Of a stretch of DNA of 32,709 bases, positions 1 through 8,321 are shown in pieces. A program made the position numbers and the translations under genes. This stretch comes from Paludibacter propionicigenes (GTDB lineage: Bacteria; Bacteroidota; Bacteroidia; Bacteroidales; JAIFNL01): positions 1 through 32,709 of the forward strand of contig DYNA01000001.1 in assembly GCA_020721325.1 (NCBI GenBank), written 5' to 3'. Under the pieces are notes generated by a model that searched no databases, was not told the DNA's origin, and worked only from the letters and a program-made list of their open reading frames with translations. Position 1 is the first letter of the stretch; each line of letters opens with the position of its first letter.

Positions 1-64
1 TTTTATAATTTATACTTTAAACGGTTCTAATTTGAGCTTTTGTTTTTATGTAACTACTTTGTAA

Positions 65-103
65 TTAGAACTTTGCCAAAGTTATCGTTTGTAGTATAGA
101 AAT
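65..103. repeat. Palindromic dispersed element, copy 1
   Basis: Contains the palindrome AACTTTGccAAAGTT-type core (69-83), preceded by TTAG and followed by a TTTGTAGTATA tail. The same arrangement (TTAG, AACTTTG..AAAGTT, CGTTTGCAGTATA) recurs at 9613-9660, so this is a dispersed repeat and not a chance palindrome. Small AACTTTG/CAAAGTT palindromes are common in Bacteroidetes genomes, from general knowledge. Confidence 0.55.
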
Positions 104-136
104 TAAATAAGCTGTAATTTTAAAATTTCAGACAAT

Positions 137-167
137 AAAAAAAACCCGAATTTTTCGGGTTTTTTTT
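137..167. terminator. Intrinsic bidirectional terminator
   Basis: Perfect hairpin: A-run plus ACCCGAA, a 3-base TTT loop, then TTCGGGT followed by eight Ts. The A-run on one side and T-run on the other allow termination in both directions. It may serve a plus-strand gene to the left of the window and/or the minus-strand gene ending at 451, although that gene ends about 280 bp away. Confidence 0.8.
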
Positions 168-232
168 ATTTTATAAACTTAAACATTTTTTTATTTTAAA
201 ATTTAAAAAATCAAATTTTCAAATTATTGAAT

Positions 233-386
233 GAGTCGGGTCTAAAAAGCCATCCAAAACGAAGAGGTAAATCTTAACTACCTTATTATCAATGTTTTGC
301 AAAACACGATTTGCTTGTCGCAACTGCCTAATAAACAACAAGTTGCAAATTATAAGGTGTTTGTGCGACCTTTTTAGACCGGACTC
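233..386. repeat. Hairpin element with terminal inverted repeats, copy A
   Basis: The ends are near-perfect inverted repeats: GAGTCGGGTCTAAAAAG at 233-249 and the complement CTTTTTAGACCGGACTC at 370-386. Inside are nested shorter inverted pairs (GCAACT 320-325 with AGTTGC 341-346; ACCTTA/TAAGGT). It carries CTAAAA, then TATCAAT...TTTGCAAAA, then ATAAACAACAA in the same order and similar spacing as the elements at 6471-6598 and 8146-8270. It is MITE-like or REP-like in form. No ORF inside. Confidence 0.6.
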
Positions 387-450
387 TTGAATTAGATTTT
401 CAGATTTTCAAATTAATGAATTTTCAAATTTTTAAATAAAAAAAATCAAA

Positions 451-1785
451 TTATTTAATTTTTTTAACAAAATCATCAATTACTTCTACCAAAGAAGGTT
501 TGCCGATTTCTTGCAAATCGTAGAAAACACGAGTGTAAGGTTTGTTGATTTTCAAGATGCGTCCCAAATCAATCGGCGTACCAATAACAACGGAGTCGCA
601 GTCGGTTGTGTTGATGGTTTCTTCGAGGTCGGCAAGCTGTTGAGCCGAATAGCCCATGGCTGGCAACAAAGTACCAATATTTGGATAAATTTGGAAAGTT
701 TCAGCCAATTTACCTTTCACAAACGGACGTGGGTCTATTAATTGAGCAGCTCCGAATTTTTTAGCAGCTACCGTTCCGGCACCAATTTTCATTTCGCCGT
801 GAGTTAAAGTCGGACCGTCTTCTACCACCAAAACGCGTTTTCCTTTGATAAGCGAAGCATTATCAACAGCTATAGGCGATGCAGCATCAACTACGATGGC
901 AGTTGGGTTTACTTTTTCAATGCTTTCGCGAACTTGCTGTATTCCTTCGGGCGAAGCCGAGTCCATTTTATTGATAACCACTACATTGGCATTGCGAAGG
1001 GTAACTTCTCCGGGATAATAAGTCAGTTCGTGTCCCGGACGCAAAGGGTCAACTACGGTAATGTCTAAATCGGCTTTGTAGAAAGGAAAATCGTTGTTTC
1101 CGCCGTCCCAAAGAATTACATCGCAACCGTCGGGGTCGTTTTCGGCAGCCCGCAAAATGGCTTCGTAGTCCACACCTGCGTAAATCACGTTTCCGCGAAC
1201 TACATGCGGTTCGTATTCTTCCATTTCTTCAATGGTGCATTTGTGTTTGGCTAAATCTTCAACGGTAGCGAAGCGTTGCACTTTTTGAGCCACCAAATCG
1301 CCATAAGGCATCGGATGACGCACAGCAACCACTTTTAAACCTTTTTCCATCAAAAGCTCGATAACGCGGCGCGAAGTTTGGCTTTTTCCGCAACCTGTAC
1401 GCACAGCCCCCACCGAAATAACGGGTTTTGTACTTTTAAGTTTTGTGGCATCAGTTCCCAAAAGCACAAAACTTGCACCGGCAGCATTTACTATGGCACT
1501 CACGCTCATTACTTTTTGGTAAGTAACGTCGCTGTAAGAGAAAACGCAAATATCGGCTTTTAAATCTTTAATCAAACGAGGAAGTTCTTGTTCGGCAAAA
1601 ATAGGTATTCCTTCAGGATACAATTCTCCGGCAAGCTCGGCGGGGTATTTACGACCGTCAATGTCGGGAATTTGAGCAGCCGTAAAAGCCACTACGTTAA
1701 AATGAGCTTCGTTTCTGTAATAAACATTGAAATTGTGAAAATCTCTACCGGCTGCGCCGATGATGATGATATTTTTTCTTTTCAT
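451..1785 (-). CDS. Cyclic 2,3-diphosphoglycerate synthetase-like GTPase
   Basis: 444 aa, soluble, no signal peptide. Residues 1-110 form a Rossmann-like start (KNIIIIGAAGRDFHNFN). A P-loop follows around residues 126-135 (GAVRTGCGKS), then RHPMPYGDL, a DGGNND motif and a guanine-specificity-like NKMD near residue 273. This order matches the predicted GTPase family related to archaeal cyclic 2,3-diphosphoglycerate synthetase (COG2403 type), which is also found in bacteria without proven cyclic-DPG production. The enzyme would join the two phosphates of 2,3-DPG using ATP, but the bacterial substrate is unproven. Monocistronic, with a good promoter at 1854-1884. Family call is fairly sure; the reaction is not. 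Confidence 0.8.
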   Translation of the reverse strand: MKRKNIIIIGAAGRDFHNFNVYYRNEAHFNVVAFTAAQIPDIDGRKYPAELAGELYPEGIPIFAEQELPRLIKDLKADICVFSYSDVTYQKVMSVSAIVNAAGASFVLLGTDATKLKSTKPVISVGAVRTGCGKSQTSRRVIELLMEKGLKVVAVRHPMPYGDLVAQKVQRFATVEDLAKHKCTIEEMEEYEPHVVRGNVIYAGVDYEAILRAAENDPDGCDVILWDGGNNDFPFYKADLDITVVDPLRPGHELTYYPGEVTLRNANVVVINKMDSASPEGIQQVRESIEKVNPTAIVVDAASPIAVDNASLIKGKRVLVVEDGPTLTHGEMKIGAGTVAAKKFGAAQLIDPRPFVKGKLAETFQIYPNIGTLLPAMGYSAQQLADLEETINTTDCDSVVIGTPIDLGRILKINKPYTRVFYDLQEIGKPSLVEVIDDFVKKIK

Positions 1786-1853
1786 AAAAAAATAATATTA
1801 ATTTGATTTATTGCTGTAAATTTTAAATTTTCTTTTTCAAAAAAAAGAATGCA

Positions 1854-1884
1854 CAAATTTACAATTTTGTACGTTTTGTGCAAA
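1854..1884 (-). promoter_or_regulatory. Bacteroidetes promoter for the GTPase gene
   Basis: Read on the minus strand: TTTG (1884-1881), exactly 19 bp, then TAAATTTG (1861-1854). This is a full match to the Bacteroidetes primary-sigma consensus TTTG-N19-TAnnTTTG. The ATG at 1785 lies about 60 nt beyond the expected transcription start. Confidence 0.75.
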
Positions 1885-2057
1885 ATGTTAAGCAACATGT
1901 TTTTTAATCCTATTTTTTTTATAAAAAAATTTGTTTTTTTGAAAAAAAATACTTTCGATTTTTTTACCAAGCATTAAAATCAATTTTTTTAATAAAAAAA
2001 GTTTTTTTGTAAAAAAAGTTTTTTTTCGATGCCTTATTACTTTTTTACATGAAAAAA

Positions 2058-3494
2058 TTATTTTTTGCCAAAACAATACAAATAGCCGTCTAAAGATGCG
2101 ATGTATAAAAATCCGTTCCAAACCACCGGAGTTGCATCGATTTGAATGTTTTTAATTTCGTCTATCAACCTCATATTCATTTGTTTATCAAATTCATAAA
2201 GTTGCAAACCTTTATCGAGAGGTACAATAATTTTGTTTCCCACAATAATGGGCGTGGCAATAGACGGACCTACTTCTTTTTCAAAATAGCAAATCGGAAC
2301 GGGATATTGAGTTTTGTTGTCCCAAGCTATTTCCTTTTTATTTTTTTGCATTTTGACTTGGTCAATAACATAAAAAAAGCCGGCAGCATCAATAAAAGCA
2401 GCAATGTGCGGAAAACCTTTTTTGTAAGTAGCGTCGTTTACGGCAATCGACCCCACAATTCCACCTTTCCAGTGAAACCAATTTTTATTGGGTGTTGGAA
2501 AATACCATTCCACAGCATTTTCGGGCTTTTTTGAAGGATTTAATTTTAAAACACCGCCGCGTCCTTCAATGTAATCTTTCTCAACCGGAATGAGCAAACA
2601 ATCATCAAAAGTAGCTGGTGATGAGCCATTTAAGTCTGCTCCAATGTCAAAAATCCAATCGACAATTCCGGTTTTCAAATTATACCCAAAAACTTTTCCA
2701 ACACCGGCATTGGTATAAATTCGGTTTCCCAAAAGAGTAGGAGAGGACTCGCATTCTATATTTGTTCCGTGAATGATGGTATCGCTAATGTGGTAGTAAT
2801 CAATTTCTTTGAATATTTTAGGTTGCAAAATATCATCTCTTAATTCTTGTTTTTTGAAATCGGGGTCGAAAATAGTAAAAATGGCATTTTCGAGAGCTAA
2901 ATAAGCTGTATCGTTCACTATTAAAGCCGAGCCGTCCACATCGCGCGAGTAACAAACGGTTCGGCGCGTGTTCATTCGCCAAAGTTCTTTTCCGGTTTGC
3001 ATTGAAACAGCCCGAAAGCTTGGAATGATTTTGTCGCTTTGTTTGTTGCCAAATCCAAAACGGCTTCCTTGAAGTATAATGTATTTATTTTCAAGTTCTT
3101 TCTCATTTTTATTGACCCAAATGCTTGGCGTTCCTTTCAAAATATCATCAAATTTGTATCGCCAAATTTCGGAGCCGTTTTGAGCGTCAATTTTGCGTAA
3201 GTGGTAATCGAAAGCTCCTTGAATAAGAAAAGTTTTTCCGTTTTCTTCAATCACCAGAGGCTGTCCTGTCCAACCTGCGCCAACCCATTCTTTGTCGTAT
3301 CCGTAGGCAAAGCTTAAACCTTTCCCCAAATAAAATTTCCATATTGTATCTAATTTTTCGGGAGCTTTATTTCCATAAAAATTTCTTTTTTCGTTGCCTA
3401 AATAGGTCGAAATATGAATTTTAATATCTTCTTTTTTTTGCGAAAGCAAAACAAAAGGTAAAAATAAAAAGTATAAAATAAAGAGTTTTTTCAT
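2058..3494 (-). CDS. Exported PQQ-like beta-propeller protein
   Basis: 478 aa with a signal peptide (MKKLFILYFLFLPFVLLSQ). The body shows recurring propeller blades in which a strand ends with a Trp-containing turn: GSEIWRYKFD, GKELWRMNTR, GIVDWIFDIG, and a final LYIASLDGYLYCFGKK. This is typical of PQQ-dehydrogenase-like/YVTN-like WD-type propellers, which often scaffold proteins at the outer membrane (BamB is one example). No PQQ-dehydrogenase catalytic signature was recognised, so an enzymatic role is not claimed. It is the last of three minus-strand genes, 21 bp downstream of the helix-hairpin-helix gene, and likely cotranscribed. No clear hairpin terminator follows, only A/T runs. Confidence 0.75.
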   Translation of the reverse strand: MKKLFILYFLFLPFVLLSQKKEDIKIHISTYLGNEKRNFYGNKAPEKLDTIWKFYLGKGLSFAYGYDKEWVGAGWTGQPLVIEENGKTFLIQGAFDYHLRKIDAQNGSEIWRYKFDDILKGTPSIWVNKNEKELENKYIILQGSRFGFGNKQSDKIIPSFRAVSMQTGKELWRMNTRRTVCYSRDVDGSALIVNDTAYLALENAIFTIFDPDFKKQELRDDILQPKIFKEIDYYHISDTIIHGTNIECESSPTLLGNRIYTNAGVGKVFGYNLKTGIVDWIFDIGADLNGSSPATFDDCLLIPVEKDYIEGRGGVLKLNPSKKPENAVEWYFPTPNKNWFHWKGGIVGSIAVNDATYKKGFPHIAAFIDAAGFFYVIDQVKMQKNKKEIAWDNKTQYPVPICYFEKEVGPSIATPIIVGNKIIVPLDKGLQLYEFDKQMNMRLIDEIKNIQIDATPVVWNGFLYIASLDGYLYCFGKK

Positions 3495-3515
3495 ATCTGT
3501 TTTTTTATTTTAAGA

Positions 3516-5591
3516 TTAAAATTTAATACGCAATTGAAATTTTAGTTGCGATTTAGTATCTGAAAAAATCTCATCTTTTCCCGACCCCATCGATTCAACA
3601 TTATTGTAAAAAGTTTGGGCATATTTAAACCAAAAATCTATTTTTTCAGAAAAACTGTATTTAAAATTTACGTAAAACCGGCTGCCTTTAGAATAATAAG
3701 CCGGTATAGAAAAGCCGTATAAAATATCATTTTCATAAGCATAAATTCGGTCGTCGAAATCGGTTGTGTTAAAAATGGCGTATCTGAAATTAAGTTTTAG
3801 GGGAAAATTAATGAAAGCATAATTGACATCTTGATAAAGCAAAAATCCGTGTTTATTTTCTTCAAAAGCTTTTGAATAAGCACTTATTTCAAATCGGGTT
3901 TTGAAAGAAATCTGTTTTTCGGGAGAAAAAACCAGATGATAACGTATTTGCCAACGCTCAAGAGCGACTACTTGGCGAACTTTGTCAATTTCGGAGCTAA
4001 AGTTTTCTTGTTTTTCTTCAAATTTGAATTTTACATACATGCTCAATTTTCGATTGGTAATATAGTCGAGTTGTACAAAATATTCGTTGCCGTGCGAAGG
4101 CGCAAAGACCGATGAACGAAGCCACATAAAGGAATAGCTGTCAAAATAAGCCGATATTTTAAATCCTTTGTAGGGGTGAATTTCCGTGCCTAAGTAAAGC
4201 CCGTTTTCGTTGTAGGTTTTTCCTGTTTCGCCAAAAGCATTGCTGTAATAAGCTTGATAATCGGGTTGAAAATATCGGTAAAGTGCTGAAAATGAAACTT
4301 GAGGAGCTAAATTATAAAGTAAACCGTTTGTGGTAGCCATTCCACCATTTGAGCTAATGGCAGTTTCTCCAAAAAAAGACATTTTCTTTTGCTGAAATTG
4401 ATAATTTAATCCAATATTTGAATTTTGGTTGCCCGAAAATTCGTAAATATTGTAAGGTTTTATTTCTTTAACCAATTCTGCGCCAAATTCGTAATGCAAA
4501 AAAGTAAGCCCGATTTTGTAAAGCAACGCTCTGTAAGTTAAATTTGCTCCAAAAATTTTTTCCGAAACGGCTTTTCTGTCTTCCAATTCAGAGGGAGTTC
4601 GATGTAAACCGGTATTTTGAATAGAGGAAATTTCATAAATTTCATCGTCAATGGAGTCGGAACTTACCGTGTTGGCATCGATGTTTTTGTACGAAAAAAA
4701 GGTTGTAGCATCAAAACTGCCAAAATTAAAAGTGGTCGCAATTCCGCGCATAAATAAATTTTCGTCCACCGAGCCGTATTTTTGGGCAAAATTTTCTCTT
4801 CGTCTGGTATTCAGCACGTAAGCGGATTTTTTAGTAGCCATTCCCGACCACAAAACCAAACCTTGTCCAAATTTGAGTTGATAATCGCCAACGACCAGAG
4901 TTTGCAATCGACCTATCTTATTTATTTGTAAATGAGCGGAATAAAAATCGAAACCTTGTTTTTGCGAACCATTGAAAAATTCTTCTCCGGCGTCTTTTTC
5001 GGCGGTTAAACCCCAATGAATCTTATCTTTGTAATGAAATTTGTACTTAGAATAATATTTTAATCGGTTTCCTAAATAACGTGCATTTGGATTTTCGGCT
5101 AATTCTAAAGAGTCAATATCTTGATAACCAACCGATTTCGGAGTATAAAACTCTGTTCTGAGAAAAAGCAAATGTTGTCCATATTTGAAAGCTTTATCGA
5201 GTTCAAAATCAATAGCTTGACTTTTGGGTTGGGCAATTGCAAAAGTACTCAACATTTCTATGGTTTCAGGACGCAGATTTTCAATGAGTTGCAATTCGTA
5301 AATGCTTGTCAAAGCACCGTTTCGCTTGATGTATGCAATAATGTTTTGAATTTCAACATCGTTGAGAAAATACAATTCTTCGAGTTGCTTGTAATCTACT
5401 TCGTTGATATTGAACGGATTTTCGGCATAAAAAGTAAATTGTTCGAGCAAAGAAGTAAAATCAATGTCTTCCTCGGAATCTTCTGCAATGTTTTCTATCC
5501 ATTCTTCAATGAGAGTAGTATTATCTTCTTGATTAAAAGCATTTTGCGAATAAAAAATAAACCCAAGCAGGATTAAAAATATTTTTTTCAT
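3516..5591 (-). CDS. Helix-hairpin-helix protein with predicted outer-membrane barrel
   Basis: The ATG at 5591 is chosen because it opens directly into a signal peptide (MKKIFLILLGFIFYSQNAF) and lies 4 bp past the upstream stop. The ATG at 5630 would overlap the neighbour and bury the signal. This gives 691 aa. Residues about 58-110 (NPFNINEVDYKQLEELYFL..., ending ENLRPETI) resemble paired helix-hairpin-helix motifs of the ComEA type. The remaining ~550 residues alternate aromatic and polar residues in amphipathic strands (FKFEEKQENF, LNFRYAIFN, LKFQLRIKF) and end in F, typical of an outer-membrane beta-barrel. This domain combination is conserved in Bacteroidetes; its role is unknown. DNA binding at the surface or periplasm is possible but unproven. 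Confidence 0.75.
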   Translation of the reverse strand: MKKIFLILLGFIFYSQNAFNQEDNTTLIEEWIENIAEDSEEDIDFTSLLEQFTFYAENPFNINEVDYKQLEELYFLNDVEIQNIIAYIKRNGALTSIYELQLIENLRPETIEMLSTFAIAQPKSQAIDFELDKAFKYGQHLLFLRTEFYTPKSVGYQDIDSLELAENPNARYLGNRLKYYSKYKFHYKDKIHWGLTAEKDAGEEFFNGSQKQGFDFYSAHLQINKIGRLQTLVVGDYQLKFGQGLVLWSGMATKKSAYVLNTRRRENFAQKYGSVDENLFMRGIATTFNFGSFDATTFFSYKNIDANTVSSDSIDDEIYEISSIQNTGLHRTPSELEDRKAVSEKIFGANLTYRALLYKIGLTFLHYEFGAELVKEIKPYNIYEFSGNQNSNIGLNYQFQQKKMSFFGETAISSNGGMATTNGLLYNLAPQVSFSALYRYFQPDYQAYYSNAFGETGKTYNENGLYLGTEIHPYKGFKISAYFDSYSFMWLRSSVFAPSHGNEYFVQLDYITNRKLSMYVKFKFEEKQENFSSEIDKVRQVVALERWQIRYHLVFSPEKQISFKTRFEISAYSKAFEENKHGFLLYQDVNYAFINFPLKLNFRYAIFNTTDFDDRIYAYENDILYGFSIPAYYSKGSRFYVNFKYSFSEKIDFWFKYAQTFYNNVESMGSGKDEIFSDTKSQLKFQLRIKF

Positions 5592-5595
5592 AAAA

Positions 5596-6417
5596 CTATT
5601 TTTTAAAAATTCGGTATTGAAGCGAAACATTGGTAGAATACCCTAAAACTTGATGATGCGAAAAAGCCAAATCGGCAGAAATTTGTTTAAAAACATATCC
5701 CATGCCAAAATGATAGCCTGCGGGTTGAGTGTTCATACCTGCTCTAAGTTTCAGATTTTCAATAACTTGATATTCAATTCCGGTTTTAAAAATCGTTCCT
5801 TGAACAAAATTATTTTCAACCTCGATGCCCACAAAAACTTGCTCGGAAAATAAATAAGAAATACCTAATTTTAAACTCGGCGAGAGCAATTCTTGGTCGT
5901 AAGTATCATATTTACTTCGCATTGGGTTAAAAACATGCGCGCCCAAAATAAGGTTTGGAACTAATTCCATTTGTAAACCCATTTCGGCAGTAAACAAACC
6001 GCCACTGCCGTATTGGTCGTAAATGCTGGTCGTAAAATAATCGAGTTGAATTCCGGCAGCAACTTTTTCAAAAAGTTTTTTGGCATAAGCCAAACCCATT
6101 TTTTTTTCATTGAATTTTGAATAACCAAAATTGGAAAAATGAAATCCGAACGTTCCGAACTTTACCGGTAAATTTACAGCTAAAGCACTGTGATTAAGTT
6201 CTTTTAATCCAAATTTATTTTCAAAATGTACTCCTATATTCAAATCGGTTAGCCATGCTAAGCCCGCTTGATTGTGGAAAACACTCCAAACATCGGAACC
6301 TACCACGCCTACATTGCCTAAAGCGGCATAATTTGCTCCCAAAGGTCTGTTTTGTGTTTGCCCAAATACCAGAAAATTTAATGAAATTAAAAATACAACG
6401 AATGCTATTTTTTTCAT
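5596..6417 (-). CDS. PorV/PorQ-like outer-membrane barrel protein
   Basis: 273 aa with a signal peptide (MKKIAFVVFLISLNFLVFGQ). The mature start, RPLGANYAALGNVGVVGSDV, followed by WSVFHNQAGLAWL, is the characteristic opening of the PorV/PorQ/UPF0164 (FadL-related) barrel group: a small-residue-rich segment, then an NQAGL-type motif. Regular amphipathic strands follow, ending NVSLQYRIFKK. Family members include type IX secretion outer-membrane components, but many paralogues have no known function. The length is close to the shorter members. It is the first of three exported-protein genes on this strand and likely heads the operon; no clear TAnnTTTG promoter was found just upstream. Confidence 0.7.
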   Translation of the reverse strand: MKKIAFVVFLISLNFLVFGQTQNRPLGANYAALGNVGVVGSDVWSVFHNQAGLAWLTDLNIGVHFENKFGLKELNHSALAVNLPVKFGTFGFHFSNFGYSKFNEKKMGLAYAKKLFEKVAAGIQLDYFTTSIYDQYGSGGLFTAEMGLQMELVPNLILGAHVFNPMRSKYDTYDQELLSPSLKLGISYLFSEQVFVGIEVENNFVQGTIFKTGIEYQVIENLKLRAGMNTQPAGYHFGMGYVFKQISADLAFSHHQVLGYSTNVSLQYRIFKK

Positions 6418-6470
6418 GTATCGAATTTTTTTATACTTTCGTTATTTAACAAATTGTAGTTTTTTTTAAC

Positions 6471-6598
6471 TTAAAATTCGCAAGTTTTAACGCTAACTAA
6501 TTGACTGTTATTGTATTAATTGTTTACAAAATGCGTAAAAATTTATTATCAATAATCTGTTTATTAGCCGATTGATATTGCGATTTACAAATTTTATT
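6471..6598. repeat. Hairpin element, degenerate copy B
   Basis: Aligned by eye with the 8146-8270 element over its whole length. Shared blocks are TTAAAATTCGCAAG (versus CCTAAAATCCGTAAG), GCTAA, GTATTAATTGTTTACAAAA (versus GTATCAATTATTTGCAAAA), TGCGtAAAAA and a right half containing ATTGATA. The terminal arms have decayed so the hairpin is weaker than in the 8146 copy. Confidence 0.55.
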
Positions 6599-6874
6599 TT
6601 TTTTAGAAAACTTGATTTTTTATTTTGCACAATTAAAAAAAACGCATTGTGCGTTATGAAACGATACAAATATAATTTTAAAACTTTTGTTAAAAAAATT
6701 ATTTTTATTTTTATTTAACGAAAAGCCAAATAAATTTTGTTTTTTTTATATAAATAATTTACAATCAATTTTTTAGAAATAATAAATTTAGAAGAAAATC
6801 TTACAAAAAAATATTATCTTTTTAGAGAAAAATAAAATGAAAGTTCAAAATGTATTTTTTTCAAAAAAAAAATT

Positions 6875-6882
6875 TATATTTG
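6875..6882 (+). promoter_or_regulatory. Promoter -7 box for the thioredoxin-like gene
   Basis: TATATTTG followed by C matches the Bacteroidetes TAnnTTTG element. No good TTTG is present at the -33 position, only a T-rich run. The leader to the ATG at 6992 would be about 100 nt. Confidence 0.5.
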
Positions 6883-6991
6883 CATACTAAAATATCACAA
6901 ATTTTAGTTAATCAAAGATACGTTTTATTTTGTAAATCGATAGCTTAAAATAAAACCCGAAAAAAGATTTTTTTATTAAAAAAAGACAAGA

Positions 6992-8053
6992 ATGAAAAAA
7001 ATAACCATTTTATTTTCCATTTTCATACTGATTTTTGAAATCAGTTTTTCGCAAAGTACAGAGCCAAAATCGGACGAAAAGCCTAATATTTCCGTAAAAG
7101 GAAAAATTTTAAATCATGGTACGTTCACGTCTATTTATTTAGATAATATAATGAACGAGATTGAAATAGGAAGTTCGGATTTAAAAGATGATGGTACCTT
7201 TAAAATTGAAGCGAATATTGCAGGACCCGATTTTTTTAAACTCCGCCTCGATGAATACAATTATGTAATTTTAATCATTGAACCCGAAGAGAAAATAAAA
7301 ATCACCGTTTCAACCGATAGCTTGTTTAAACCTGAAATTTCGGGTTCTCAATCGACCGAATTACTTTATAAAACGCTCAATGAAGTAGATAAATACGATA
7401 AAAAACTAAGTGAAATTCAGCAACAAATTGAAGCTGAAAAAGCCACTTATGTAGAAAATATTTTTTCTAAAAACGATAATTCTTTAGCCGGATTATTTTT
7501 TATAAATCAGATTACAAATACTGAAATAAAAGATAAAATGTTGGCAAATTTAAAGGCAAAATATCCCGATAACTCATTGTTAAATCAGTTTTTAGCCGAA
7601 TCGGAAGGACAAGTTGAGGAAACGGTAGAGAAAGTAGCCATTGGCAGTCAAGCTCCGGATATTACTTTGCCTTCGCCCGAAGGCAAAGATATTTCGCTAA
7701 GCTCGCTTAAAGGAAAAGTGGTTTTGATTGATTTTTGGGCTTCGTGGTGCGGTCCGTGTATTCGCGAAATTCCAAATTTAACGGCTGCTTATGCCAAATA
7801 CAAAGAAAAAGGTTTTGAGGTATTTGGTGTATCGCTCGATGCCGAAAAAGATGCTTGGCTGGGTGCTATAGAAAAACACAAATTGGTTTGGACTCACGTT
7901 AGCGATTTAAAATATTGGGACGCTCCCGTTGTAGAACTCTATGGTATTGAGGGTATTCCACACACGGTTTTAATTGATAAAAATGGAGTTGTTATAGCAA
8001 AAGATTTGCGCGGCGAAGACCTGAACAAAAAGCTTGAAGAAATTTTTAAGTAA
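6992..8053 (+). CDS. TlpA/ResA-like thiol:disulfide oxidoreductase
   Basis: 353 aa with a signal peptide (MKKITILFSIFILIFEISFS). Residues about 30-135 look like the DUF4369 beta domain common in Bacteroidetes TlpA proteins (NISVKGKILNHGTF..., KLRLDEYNYVILI). A helical linker follows, then an AhpC-TSA/thioredoxin fold from about residue 215 (GSQAPDITLPSPEGKDISL). The active site is WASWCGPC, with cysteines at residues 253 and 256, and the cis-Pro loop is GIEGIPHTVLID. It would act in the periplasm, reducing or isomerising disulfides of client proteins such as c-type cytochromes. It stands alone; the length fits the DUF4369-TlpA class. Confidence 0.9.
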   Translation: MKKITILFSIFILIFEISFSQSTEPKSDEKPNISVKGKILNHGTFTSIYLDNIMNEIEIGSSDLKDDGTFKIEANIAGPDFFKLRLDEYNYVILIIEPEEKIKITVSTDSLFKPEISGSQSTELLYKTLNEVDKYDKKLSEIQQQIEAEKATYVENIFSKNDNSLAGLFFINQITNTEIKDKMLANLKAKYPDNSLLNQFLAESEGQVEETVEKVAIGSQAPDITLPSPEGKDISLSSLKGKVVLIDFWASWCGPCIREIPNLTAAYAKYKEKGFEVFGVSLDAEKDAWLGAIEKHKLVWTHVSDLKYWDAPVVELYGIEGIPHTVLIDKNGVVIAKDLRGEDLNKKLEEIFK

Positions 8054-8145
8054 ATTGAAATAAGGTATTATTTATTTTTCTTTTCAAATTCAATCGATTA
8101 ATAATTATACCGATTTTTTTATTTTTAAATATAGAAAATATATTT

Positions 8146-8270
8146 CCTAAAATCCGTAAGTTAATGGCTAATTTACAGAGAGGCATCGTATCAATTATTT
8201 GCAAAATGCGGAAAAAATAATCAACAAGCTATTTATCAACATATTGATACGATGCCTTGCGGATTTTAGG
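8146..8270. repeat. Hairpin element with terminal inverted repeats, copy C (best)
   Basis: The outer arms CCTAAAATCCGTAAG (8146-8160) and CTTGCGGATTTTAGG (8256-8270) pair at 14 of 15 positions. The inner arms AGGCATCGTATCAAT (8181-8195) and ATTGATACGATGCCT (8243-8257) pair perfectly over 15 bp. The centre carries TTTGCAAAATGCGG and ATCAACAA. The whole could fold into a long branched hairpin in DNA or RNA. It is the best-preserved member of the family also at 233-386, 6471-6598 and 32351-32414. It lies about 50 bp before a broken gene. Confidence 0.75.
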
Positions 8271-8321
8271 TATAAACTAATTCAATTAAAAAAAGATTAA
8301 TTGAATATTAGAAATGAGGGC

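Larger units (their letters stand above)
1..450. other. Intergenic region, no gene seen
   Basis: No convincing coding sequence. It holds a palindromic element (65-103), a strong hairpin terminator (137-167) and a 154-bp element with terminal inverted repeats (233-386), each listed separately. The rest is AT-rich with poly-A and poly-T runs. Confidence 0.7.
6418..6991. other. Intergenic region between divergent genes
   Basis: 574 bp between divergently transcribed genes. It contains a degenerate hairpin element (6471-6598) and a promoter -7 box for the rightward gene (6875-6882). The remainder is AT-rich with no ORF of interest. Confidence 0.7.

Noticed and set aside
1782-2121. Minus-strand Phe/Lys-rich open frames in the AT-rich gap
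   Set aside because: They reflect poly-A/poly-T runs and overlap the promoter and the end of the propeller gene.
5592-5630. Upstream ATG extending the helix-hairpin-helix gene by 13 codons
   Set aside because: It would overlap the preceding gene and hide a good signal peptide that starts at 5591.
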